IMG/VR virus record: IMGVR_UViG_3300035670_000768
Location: 1-34,351 of that record
DNA: 34,351 nucleotides
Source of the DNA: a virus
Reading direction: 5' to 3' (one strand)
Shown piece by piece: positions 8,264-15,699 of the stretch. A program made the translations under genes and the position numbers. The number at the start of each line of letters is the position of its first letter. Positions within the stretch are counted from its first letter, which is position 1. Below the pieces are notes generated by a model. That model worked only from the letters and a program-made list of their open reading frames with translations, ran no database searches and was not told where the DNA came from.

Positions 8264-8303
8264 CGAGATCGTCAGTCAAATTCATGCTTCCCTGACGATC
8301 TCG
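8264..8303. repeat. 12-bp perfect inverted repeat in the 200-nt gap
   Basis: CGAGATCGTCAG (8264-8275) and CTGACGATCTCG (8292-8303) are perfect inverted repeats with a 16-nt loop. The stem can extend by three more pairs past a bulged C. No T-run follows. The gap 8244-8445 otherwise shows no gene with a ribosome site or recognisable protein. Confidence 0.6.
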
Positions 8304-8445
8304 CGCGCCAGTTTGACGACCCAACTTGCCGGCGCCGCGTTTCCGAGGACGAGCGACAGGACCTTCCCGAAAATCGCATGGTGGAAATCGAGAGAAACGC
8401 GGCGCTTTTTACCAAGAGGTTGCCCGGGATTCCCGCGGGGGTTAA

Positions 8446-9024
8446 ATGCCGACGACGTTAGAGACAGCGCCGGCCCTCGAGCCGGTGACACTGGACGAGG
8501 CAAAGGCTCAGTGTAGGGTCACCACGACCACGGACAACACCTATCTCACGAGCCTCATCACCGCCGCCCGCGAGAAGGTCGAGAGGGACACCCGCCGCGC
8601 ACTCATTGAGCAGACCTGGCGCGCAACGCTTCCGAGCTTTCCCTCGGGAAGAATCATCCGCCTCGAGCGGGCGCCGCTTATCAGTGTGACCTCGGTCAGA
8701 TATTACGACGCCGACAACGCCGACACACTGCTCGCTACTGCCGATTACACCGTCAACGCCAAGCCCACGCCCGGATTTGTCGAGCTGAACTGGGATAAGA
8801 CCTGGCCGGTGACCTATGACCGCGCGGATGCCGTGACGATCTTGTTCAAAGCAGGCTCGGGAGCTGCGGCTGCGGCAGTGCCCGGCGCCTTGAAACTTGC
8901 CGTCCTGCAGCTCGTCGCGCACTGGTACACGCAACGCCAGCCAGTCAACGTCGGCAATTTGGCAACTGACATCCCGCACACATACGAGAACCTGATCGGA
9001 CTCCACGAGGTGAACCTGCCATGA
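8446..9024 (+). CDS. Head-tail connector, gp6-like
   Basis: The 192-residue product opens LEPVTLDEAKAQCRV and continues with NTYLTSLITAAREKVERDT, the helical signature of the HK97 gp6 / phi-29-like connector family (Phage_gp6-like). The later VRYYDADNADTLLATADY and C-terminal ALKLAVLQLVAHWY also fit. Subunits form a ring below the portal that seals the packaged head and receives the tail. The ATG at 8446 follows GGGGG. The stop overlaps the next start by four bases (ATGA), so the genes are coupled. Confidence 0.9.
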   Translation: MPTTLETAPALEPVTLDEAKAQCRVTTTTDNTYLTSLITAAREKVERDTRRALIEQTWRATLPSFPSGRIIRLERAPLISVTSVRYYDADNADTLLATADYTVNAKPTPGFVELNWDKTWPVTYDRADAVTILFKAGSGAAAAAVPGALKLAVLQLVAHWYTQRQPVNVGNLATDIPHTYENLIGLHEVNLP

Positions 9025-9338
9025 ACATCGGCGCCATGGACAGGGAGATTATCGTCGAGCGGAACACGCCGACCATCAGCACCAACGGCGCGGAGCTCGC
9101 GAGCTGGGCGACGCTCGTGTCGCTTTGGGCCGAGAAGCGCGCGGTCTCGGGGCGGGAAACGTTTCAGAACACTGATCGGTTGATCTCATCTGAGACCGCG
9201 TCGTTCTACACGCACTACTACTCCGGAATCACCACCAAGGACCGAATCAAAGAGGGCGCGAAGTATTGGAACATTCGCTATGTCCGAGAAATCGGCCGCG
9301 GAGAAGGGCTTGAGCTTTTGGCGGAGGTTGTGGAGTGA
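9021..9338 (+). CDS. Head-tail adaptor / joining protein
   Basis: The 105-residue product fits the phage head-tail joining family: MNIGAMDREIIVERNTPT, SWATLVSLWAEKRAVSGRE and a C-terminal beta-hairpin with WNIRYVREI. Members stack under the gp6 ring as a stopper or adaptor. Its start overlaps the upstream stop and its end overlaps the next GTG. Length is typical. Confidence 0.85.
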   Translation: MNIGAMDREIIVERNTPTISTNGAELASWATLVSLWAEKRAVSGRETFQNTDRLISSETASFYTHYYSGITTKDRIKEGAKYWNIRYVREIGRGEGLELLAEVVE

Positions 9339-9778
9339 GCAGCGAAGTCATCCTCCGCATGGATGTTAAAGGGATTGCCGAGCTTAAGAAGAAGCTCCAA
9401 GGGCTGCCGGCGGAACTGATCCAAAGGATGGACCGCGCCGCGATGAAAAAGGGGCTGCGTCCCAGCTATGACGCAGTGATGAAATACGTGCCGGTTGGCG
9501 AAACCGGCAACCTTGCAAACAGCGTGAAGATCACAAGTAAAGTCGTCGCGTCGGGGAAGAGTAATTACATCTATGGAATGGTCGAGGCGATCGCCCCGCA
9601 CGCCCACCTGGTGGAGTACGGGCACGAAATGTGTGACCACGATGGGAAACCCACCGGAAAGACAGTACCTCCTCATCCGTTCATGCTGCCGGCGCTCGTC
9701 GAAACCGCTCCTGAAGTTGTCAACATCATCGCCGAGGAGTGCGGCAAAGGTCTGGAAAAATGCGGGGTACTCACATGA
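9335..9778 (+). CDS. HK97 gp10-like tail-joining protein
   Basis: The 147-residue product has the gp10-like pattern: MDVKGIAELKKKLQGLP at the start, a DRAAMKKGLRPSYDAVMKYVP helix, ETGNLANSVKI, then HAHLVEYGHE and PPHPFMLPALVE. The family joins the connector to the tail tube. Start is GTG 9335 after GGAGG. An HEMCDHDGKPTGKT loop sits where family members carry a variable insert. Confidence 0.88.
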   Translation: MSSEVILRMDVKGIAELKKKLQGLPAELIQRMDRAAMKKGLRPSYDAVMKYVPVGETGNLANSVKITSKVVASGKSNYIYGMVEAIAPHAHLVEYGHEMCDHDGKPTGKTVPPHPFMLPALVETAPEVVNIIAEECGKGLEKCGVLT

Positions 9779-10167
9779 TCGACGCCGCGATCGTCTCCAG
9801 ACTTTCGAGCAGCTCCGCCCTTGTGGCGCTTGTTTCAACGCGAATCTATAAAAGCGTGCTGCCCGAAAAGTGCACGCTGCCTGCTATAAGCTTTCACTAC
9901 ATTAGCGCACTGCCTCGCGAGACCCCGCACGACGGGCCGCTGAAAGACCGCGCGAAGTATGTACAGATTTCCTGCTGGGGCCGAAACCCTGACGAGATGG
10001 AATCAATCGCCAAGCTCGCCGCCGATCTCTTCGACGGTTACAAGGGCACCATCGGAGGCCACACCATCGAGCTCTCATCGGTGGAGAACGAGGTCGACGT
10101 GCCCGGCGTGGAAAACGCCCAGTTCCTCAAAGCTTTAACCCTTCTGATTAACTACAAGGAGACCTAG
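9775..10167 (+). CDS. Tail completion / terminator protein (DUF3168-like)
   Basis: The 130-residue product has the DUF3168-type layout: IVSRLSSSSALVALVSTRIY, then LPAISFHYIS, a central VQISCWGRNPDEMESIAKLA and a C-terminal FLKALTLLINY strand. This family caps the tail tube at the head-proximal end. The ATG at 9775 overlaps the preceding TGA (ATGA), which makes it preferable to an in-frame start 36 nt earlier. Order after gp10-like is standard. Confidence 0.85.
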   Translation: MIDAAIVSRLSSSSALVALVSTRIYKSVLPEKCTLPAISFHYISALPRETPHDGPLKDRAKYVQISCWGRNPDEMESIAKLAADLFDGYKGTIGGHTIELSSVENEVDVPGVENAQFLKALTLLINYKET

Positions 10168-10169
10168 TT

Positions 10170-10592
10170 ATGACCGCTGCGACACCGAAACTAGCGCATG
10201 GTTCGATTCTGCAAATGGGGGACGGCGCCTCGCCGGAAGTGTTTTCGGCAATCGGCTCCCTGGTCGGGGACGTGACATCCTCCGAGTCGGTTGAGGTTGC
10301 GAAGGCATATCCTCACGATGTGACCGCCTACATTAAGAAGGCGGCCGGCTACGACCCGGGGACGCTGAGCTGCCAGATGCTCTATGACTCGGCCGCCACC
10401 GCGCACGCGGCAGTTCAGACCGCAATGCGCGCCCAGACGGAGAAACACTTCAAATGGATCAACGTCGATACCGGCGCGGAGCAGGACGCTTTCACCGGCA
10501 TCATCACGAAGTGGGACAAGATCGCGCCTGAAAAAGACTTCATGCGAGCTTCGATCTCCATCGAGCGCAGCGGGGCTATCGTTTCTTCATAG
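10170..10592 (+). CDS. Major tail tube protein
   Basis: The 140-residue product fits TP901-1/lambda-type tail tube proteins: LAHGSILQMGD, SIGSLVGDVTSSE-like strands, the DVTAYIKKAAGYDPG loop, and a C-terminal EKDFMRASISIERSG strand. It polymerises around the tape measure to make the tube. AAGGAGA lies eight bases before the ATG. It sits directly before the chaperone genes, the conserved order. Confidence 0.88.
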   Translation: MTAATPKLAHGSILQMGDGASPEVFSAIGSLVGDVTSSESVEVAKAYPHDVTAYIKKAAGYDPGTLSCQMLYDSAATAHAAVQTAMRAQTEKHFKWINVDTGAEQDAFTGIITKWDKIAPEKDFMRASISIERSGAIVSS

Positions 10593-10601
10593 CGGTGACC
10601 C

Positions 10602-10976
10602 ATGGCAACCGATAGGGAAGTCGCAGATCCCGGTGTGCTGATCGTCCTTGGCGGCAGGGAGCGGCGCTTGGTCTATACCACCTGGGCGTGGATGCAGCTT
10701 GAAAAACTGCAGCAGAAATCGCTCCTGGGGAAGCAGATCGAGTTTCGCTCCCTGACCGACATCATCCATTTCGCATGGGCGGGATTGCTTGCGCACCAGA
10801 AGGATCTCGACGGATTCATTTCGGCTAACGGGGAGCCCGGCGCCAGGGCTGACGCGGGTATCCGGAAAGTGGCCGAGTGGGTCAAGCCCATCGATGCCGG
10901 CGAGTTCGTGATTCCGAAAATCTTGGAAGCCCTCGATGCTTCTCAGCCCAAGCCCGAGGCGGACGAAAAAAACTAA
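10602..10976 (+). CDS. Tail assembly chaperone, short form (gpG-like)
   Basis: The 124-residue product has the compact helical pattern of GTA-gp10-type tail chaperones: RRLVYTTWAWMQLEKLQ, LTDIIHFAWAGLLAHQ and KVAEWVKPIDAGEF. It binds the tape measure before tube assembly and is absent from the virion in known systems. It ends DEKN followed by TAA, and the last codons form a slippery heptamer, so a fraction of ribosomes should continue in the -1 frame. It sits between the tube and tape-measure genes. Confidence 0.88.
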   Translation: MATDREVADPGVLIVLGGRERRLVYTTWAWMQLEKLQQKSLLGKQIEFRSLTDIIHFAWAGLLAHQKDLDGFISANGEPGARADAGIRKVAEWVKPIDAGEFVIPKILEALDASQPKPEADEKN

Positions 10977-11317
10977 GCGCGGACTCCAGCGAGTCCGCAA
11001 AGGAGCTTAGCTGGATGGAGATGCTGGCAACTGCGCAGGTGGACCTGGGCCTTTCGGAGCGAAGGTTCTGGAGCCTTACGCCGGCGCAATATGCAGCTCT
11101 CCAGCGAGTGAGGCTAAACCAAATTTTCAGGCGCAATTACCGAGCCGGAATCATCGTTGCCACAATTCGCGCGGCGCTTGGAGACCAGGAAGCAAAGCCC
11201 ATGGACTCGTTCGAAAGGAGTAAGGCGGCGGCTGAGCGCGAGGCGATTGAGGCGGCTGATTCGGCGCTGCGCCGGCAGATGAACCGAGAGGCGAGAGAGA
11301 GGAAGGGACGTGTCTAG
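10602..11317 (+). CDS. Tail assembly chaperone, frameshifted long form (gpGT-like)
   Basis: A -1 slip at 10967-10973 joins the short form to a second frame that reads LSADSSESAKELSWMEML from 10973 and ends at 11317, giving a product of about 238 residues. The T-like part is helical and basic, with LGLSERRFWSLTPAQYAAL and a charged DSALRRQMNREARERKG end. That kind of tail recruits the tube protein in lambda. The second frame has no convincing start of its own, and in-frame ATGs begin only after the stem. The end overlaps the tape-measure start by eight bases. The shift itself is predicted. Confidence 0.85.
10967..10998 (+). promoter_or_regulatory. -1 ribosomal frameshift signal of the tail chaperone
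   Basis: The heptamer A_AAA_AAC (10967-10973) is in the zero frame GAA AAA AAC TAA. After a 5-nt spacer, GCGGACTC (10979-10986) pairs perfectly with GAGTCCGC (10991-10998) around a CAGC loop. This is the classic X_XXY_YYZ plus downstream stem arrangement. The -1 frame stays open to 11317. Confidence 0.9.
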
Positions 11318-14300
11318 AGGCGGGACAATTCGAGTCGGCGGAGTGCGCATTGATGCGTCGATGGAGACCGCCGTTCTTGAGAAAAACATCGCCGATATTA
11401 ATCGGAAGCTGGACAGGTTTGCCGAGGGCACAAAGGAAGTATTCAAGGGCCTTGGCGTCGGGCTGAGCATTCGCGGGCTCGAGGGTTTCGTCTCCCAGAT
11501 GGGACGCCTTGCGGCGGAGGGGCAAAAAATCCAGAGCCTCAAGGCTGGGTTTCAATCGCTCGGGGGGTCGTTTGACTGGGTTTCAAAAGCCCAGTCTGCA
11601 CTCAAGGGGACCGTCGACGATACTACGCTCTTGATTAACGCAAACAAGCTTCTCATTGGCGGCCTTCGCCCCACCGGGGAGCAGTTTGCTCAGGTCGCAG
11701 AATATGGCGCGCGGTATGCGCAGGTAATCGGCGTCGATGCGGCGGACGGAATTGAAAGGGTCACGCAGGCGATCTCAAAGGGAAAGCCGAAACAGCTTGA
11801 GATGCTGGGATTCCACATCACAGGGAAGACGCGCGCGGAGGCGCAGGCGCAGGCGGTTGGGCAGCTGGCCGATCGGATCACGGAGCTCCCGCCGATTCCG
11901 GACTCGGTCGACACATCATTTAGGGCTCTGGTTACCACGCTTGGAGACGCTCGCCAAAATATGGGCGAGACCGTTAATAAGTCCGACCTCTTCAAGAAGG
12001 GCCTCAATGCCCTCAGTGGCGCAATCAAGGATGTTGACATCGACGCCTTCGGCCGCGCCTTCGGCCGCCTGGCGGGACTCATCGCCGGGACCACGGGAGA
12101 GCTGATAAAGTTTGTTGATTGGCTCACGGATCCGGAGGGTATCAAGCGGGGCTTCGATGTGTTCACAGGCTGGGCCGGAAACGTGTTCGATAAGCTCACG
12201 TTCGGCGGCGGCACGTTTCAAATGCCGGAGTTTGCCGCAATCGCCGAGCAGAACATTAACGATATTTTCGAGGGCGGAAAGGGCCTCGCCACTAATTTTA
12301 GCTGGGATCAATTCGGAGAAAGTGTTGCCGCAGCCGGGAATGCCGCCGCCGGCGCCGCGGGAAAGGTACACCTTACCGCCGAAGAAATCGCGGCGGCGAC
12401 GCAAAAGGCAGATCAATCCTCTCAAGCACTCGCGACGCTTCAGAGCAAGCTTTTAAGCCTGCAAGTGAAGGGCCTTGAGGGGAAGCTCACCGGCGCGCTG
12501 CAGGCTGGCGACTTTGCCATGGTGGAGCAGCTCAAGCCGGCATACGAGCAGGCGCTCTACGAAGGCCAGATGGCAGGTCTGGCCGAGTACATCAAGAAAG
12601 CGGGCCCGCTCGGGAAGGAGCTCGCCGACCAGGTGGCGACTGCGGAGACTCAGGCCAAGCTTGACGACATCGACGGGCAGCTTAAAGAGCGGCTCCTCAG
12701 CATTCACGGCGAGGCGGTCTCGTTCTGGGTGACTGCCTTTGAAAACGCAATTACCGGAGAGACCTTCAATCTCGAGGACGCCTTTAAGCAGCTTGCGATC
12801 GGCTTTGCCGCGGAGCTCGCCGCGCAGGTATCAGAACAACTGCTGGGTATCGACTTTTTCAAAGGCATCACTTCACTCAAAGAGGCTGGCGGCACTTTTG
12901 CTCAGTATATCCTCGGCGGAAACCCGATGTTGTCATTTCTCGGTGGTGGCGCCGGCGGAGAAGGGGGCGCTGCGGCCGGCGGAACCAGCGGGCTCATCAC
13001 TGGCGCTGCTGGCGGCATCGGAGGAGCCGCAGCTGCGGGCTGGCTTGGCTCCGCGGGGATGAGTGGCAGTGCTGCCTATGCCGCGGGCCTGCAAGGGCCG
13101 GTGATGGCAAATGGGATGTTTGCAAGCGGCAGCGGCGTTATGGGCGCTGTTAGCACCGCCATGCCGTACATTGCGGCCGCCGTGGCCGCCTACTATGTCG
13201 CCGACCGCACGGGGCTGATCGGTGGCATTATGGCATCCTTGGGGCATGGTGAAACCTCACCCGGTGAGCTCGCGAGGAGAGAGTTCAGCTCCTGGATCAC
13301 GGAGCAGTTTAATAAGCTCAGCACCGCGGCGTTCATTGGGCCTGGTGGGCAGATGGTCACGGGGAAGGCGCCGGGATTTCAATTCGATGTATCCGACAAG
13401 GATATCAAGCGCGCCGAGGGATACTTCGCCGGACTAGGCTCCGACGCGCAGAATACGTTCTCGGCACTCGGCACCGCGTTTAAGCGCCTGGCCGGACTTA
13501 CCGAGGAGCAGAGCCAGCAGATCGCTGCGGCGCTCGCGCATGATCTGCTCGGCAACATAGATAACGCGCGCCTCCTGGTCTACCAGCTCGGGCTCTCCTT
13601 CGAGGATCTTTCCGGCGTCCTCCTCGAGACCGCAAAGTCTGGTGAGATTCGGTGGAGCGAATACAACGCTCAGATCGCCGGGCTTAAAGATGCGTTCGAG
13701 CCGGGACTGAAGGCCGTCGGCGACTACGGTCAGGCATTCCAGAATCTCATCAACTCCGGCGGCCGCGGAATGGCGGCGCTCAAGGCCGTGCAAGACACCG
13801 CGGTCGAGGGCATGGAAGCGGGGATGTCGACGGTAGACGACCTTGCCGAGGCGCTAAAAGCCAAGGGGCTCGATCCCGAGTGGGTTGACTCCTACGTGAG
13901 CGCGATCAAATCCAAGGGCATCAACACCCTCGAAGAGCTTAACGCCGCAAGCGATGAGACCCTCGGCGGAATCGTCGGCGATATGGAGGGTGCGAGTCAA
14001 AGCCTATCTCAATCTTGGCAGGAGATGGGGGAGGGGCTCGATGAGCTCAATACGAAACTCGATGAGCTCAACGGCAAGACTGCCGAGACCTGGATCATCA
14101 CGCATCACGTCGAGACCTATGAGACCGAGGGCGAAGGCGGCGGAAGCACTACCCCCGGCACTTACGGTTATAACGACGATGGCACGGCTGACAATGATGG
14201 TGATAAGACTAACTCGATGGCCCGCGGCGGAATCGTAACGCGCCGGATGCGGGCAATCATCGGTGAGGCAGGCCCGGAGGCGATCATCCCGCTCCGCTCG

Positions 14301-14504
14301 GCGAATAGCTCGCTGCTGAATAGCCTCATCGGGCACACTCCATCAGCCCGCCTGAGTCCCGTGATCTACAACATTGACGCCAGGGGTGCGCAGCGGGGGG
14401 TGAGCCGCGAGGTGCTGGCGGCGCTGCGCAGCGTACATGCCGCGGCGGTCTCGGATGCTGTGAATGCCGTTGCTGACCACCAGGCGCGCGGGAGGATGCG
14501 GTGA
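11310..14504 (+). CDS. Tail tape measure protein
   Basis: The 1064-residue product is the longest in the tail block after the fibre protein. It is mainly helical, with N-terminal IADINRKLDRFAEGTKEVF, a Gly/Ala-rich hydrophobic stretch at about 540-640 (GGIGGAAAAGWLG, YIAAAVAAYYVADRTG) and the C-terminal GGIVTRRMRAIIGEAGPEAI box common in tape measures. It sets tail length and is thought to be ejected to help DNA cross the host membrane. At 0.15 nm per residue the tail would be about 160 nm. Start is GTG 11310, overlapping the chaperone stop. No peptidase domain was recognised. Confidence 0.92.
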   Translation: MSRGGTIRVGGVRIDASMETAVLEKNIADINRKLDRFAEGTKEVFKGLGVGLSIRGLEGFVSQMGRLAAEGQKIQSLKAGFQSLGGSFDWVSKAQSALKGTVDDTTLLINANKLLIGGLRPTGEQFAQVAEYGARYAQVIGVDAADGIERVTQAISKGKPKQLEMLGFHITGKTRAEAQAQAVGQLADRITELPPIPDSVDTSFRALVTTLGDARQNMGETVNKSDLFKKGLNALSGAIKDVDIDAFGRAFGRLAGLIAGTTGELIKFVDWLTDPEGIKRGFDVFTGWAGNVFDKLTFGGGTFQMPEFAAIAEQNINDIFEGGKGLATNFSWDQFGESVAAAGNAAAGAAGKVHLTAEEIAAATQKADQSSQALATLQSKLLSLQVKGLEGKLTGALQAGDFAMVEQLKPAYEQALYEGQMAGLAEYIKKAGPLGKELADQVATAETQAKLDDIDGQLKERLLSIHGEAVSFWVTAFENAITGETFNLEDAFKQLAIGFAAELAAQVSEQLLGIDFFKGITSLKEAGGTFAQYILGGNPMLSFLGGGAGGEGGAAAGGTSGLITGAAGGIGGAAAAGWLGSAGMSGSAAYAAGLQGPVMANGMFASGSGVMGAVSTAMPYIAAAVAAYYVADRTGLIGGIMASLGHGETSPGELARREFSSWITEQFNKLSTAAFIGPGGQMVTGKAPGFQFDVSDKDIKRAEGYFAGLGSDAQNTFSALGTAFKRLAGLTEEQSQQIAAALAHDLLGNIDNARLLVYQLGLSFEDLSGVLLETAKSGEIRWSEYNAQIAGLKDAFEPGLKAVGDYGQAFQNLINSGGRGMAALKAVQDTAVEGMEAGMSTVDDLAEALKAKGLDPEWVDSYVSAIKSKGINTLEELNAASDETLGGIVGDMEGASQSLSQSWQEMGEGLDELNTKLDELNGKTAETWIITHHVETYETEGEGGGSTTPGTYGYNDDGTADNDGDKTNSMARGGIVTRRMRAIIGEAGPEAIIPLRSANSSLLNSLIGHTPSARLSPVIYNIDARGAQRGVSREVLAALRSVHAAAVSDAVNAVADHQARGRMR

Positions 14505-15103
14505 CGATATCTTACCCCCTGAGCGTTCCGTCATACCCCGCGCCAATAGAGGTGATCTGGCACCGCGGAGACCCGTCACTTATCTCGATCTCTCCCTTCA
14601 CCGGGCATCAATACACCGTGGTGTATGGCTCCGATCTCTGGCAGGTTGAGGTGACCTTTGAGCCTCTCACCCGGGCTCAGGCGGCGCCCTGGCTCTCGTT
14701 CTTTGAAAAGCTCCACGGTAAAGAGGGGACATTCCTTTTTGGCGACACGCTGCAGGCCACCGCCCGCGGCACCCCGAGTGGCACCCCGAAGGTGAAGGGC
14801 GGCAGCCAGGTCGGGTTCTCTCTCATTACCGACGGCTGGACGCCGAGCACCCTGGTGCTCAAGGACGGAGACTTCTTTCAGATCGACAGCCAGCTTTATC
14901 GAAATCTTGGGGACGCAACGAGCAATGGATCGGGCGAAGTAACGCTCGACATCTGGCCGTCGCTTCGCGGGCACGTCGACAACTCAAACCTTGATTGCAC
15001 CGCCCCAAAGGGAATTTTCCGCTTGATCACTGTCCCCTCTGACCGGGCCGCGGAGGATCATCTGTATTACCTCGACTTCGCAGCCATAGAGGCGAGGTCA
15101 TGA
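14501..15103 (+). CDS. Distal tail / tail tip structural protein
   Basis: The 200-residue product carries the segment EPLTRAQAAPWLSFFEKLHG followed by GTFLFGD, a pattern shared by siphophage tip proteins that sit between the tape measure and the hub. The rest is beta-rich, with FQIDSQLYRNLGDAT and a C-terminal YYLDFAAIEARS strand. It probably belongs to the ring that joins tube and tip. GTG 14501 overlaps the tape-measure stop by four bases and its own end overlaps the next ATG by four. Confidence 0.7.
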   Translation: MTISYPLSVPSYPAPIEVIWHRGDPSLISISPFTGHQYTVVYGSDLWQVEVTFEPLTRAQAAPWLSFFEKLHGKEGTFLFGDTLQATARGTPSGTPKVKGGSQVGFSLITDGWTPSTLVLKDGDFFQIDSQLYRNLGDATSNGSGEVTLDIWPSLRGHVDNSNLDCTAPKGIFRLITVPSDRAAEDHLYYLDFAAIEARS

Positions 15104-15699
15104 GGACCATCTCGGCCGCAGCACTGGCCGCCCTCACCGGCTCGGTGGTTCGGCCCTTTTATCTGGTCAGTATCGAGCTAACATCGAGCACGCTTTACCT
15201 CTCGACTCTGGGCTTTAACGTCACATGGGACGGTCACACCTGGCTTGGAAACGGGTTTATCAAAGACCCCGGTGCAATTCGCGAGACCGGGGATCTCACC
15301 GCTGAGGGGATGGAGGTGCAGCTCTGTGGAGAGCCGAGCGCCCTGGTGAGCATCCACCTGCAGAGCGTTGAGCAGAATAAGGCCGCGAAGGTCTATCTCG
15401 GATTTCTTTCGGCCGCGCAAGCGGTGATCGCCGATCCGATCCTGATCTTCTCTGGAGTCGTGGACAACTCAAAGCTCGTCGACGCGGCCGACACGGCGAC
15501 GCTGACGTTTTCCCTGGAGAACGATCTGGCGGATCTGGACCGGCCGAACGACCTCCGCTACAACCACGAATCGCAAAAGTCCTTGTATGCGCTCGATCTC
15601 TTCTTTGAATACGTTGAGCAGCTCCAAAACGCCCATTTCTACTGGGGCAAGAAGAAGCGAAAGAACCCGAAGAAAAATAAGAAAAAGGGTTCCGAATGA
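15100..15699 (+). CDS. Tail tip hub-associated protein (DUF2163-like)
   Basis: The 199-residue product shows a tip-protein pattern: LVSIELTSSTLYLSTLGFNV, then GDLTAEGMEVQLCGEPSAL, KVYLGFLSAAQAVIADPI and FSGVVDNSKL. The C-terminal FEYVEQLQNAHFYWG is also typical of proteins next to the J-like protein. The last 20 residues are almost all Lys/Arg/Asn (KKKRKNPKKNKKK), unusual for a structural protein and perhaps a contact with DNA or an acidic partner. It overlaps its neighbours by four bases on both sides. Confidence 0.75.
   Translation: MRTISAAALAALTGSVVRPFYLVSIELTSSTLYLSTLGFNVTWDGHTWLGNGFIKDPGAIRETGDLTAEGMEVQLCGEPSALVSIHLQSVEQNKAAKVYLGFLSAAQAVIADPILIFSGVVDNSKLVDAADTATLTFSLENDLADLDRPNDLRYNHESQKSLYALDLFFEYVEQLQNAHFYWGKKKRKNPKKNKKKGSE

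Noticed and set aside
8255-8461. A 68-residue rightward frame in the gap before the connector gene
   Set aside because: No ribosome site is present, the sequence is basic and unrecognised, and it contains the long inverted repeat. A leftward frame here is no better.
10877-10972. An independent start for the second tail chaperone frame
   Set aside because: The upstream part overlaps the short form out of frame with no ribosome site. The slip heptamer and stem explain its expression better.
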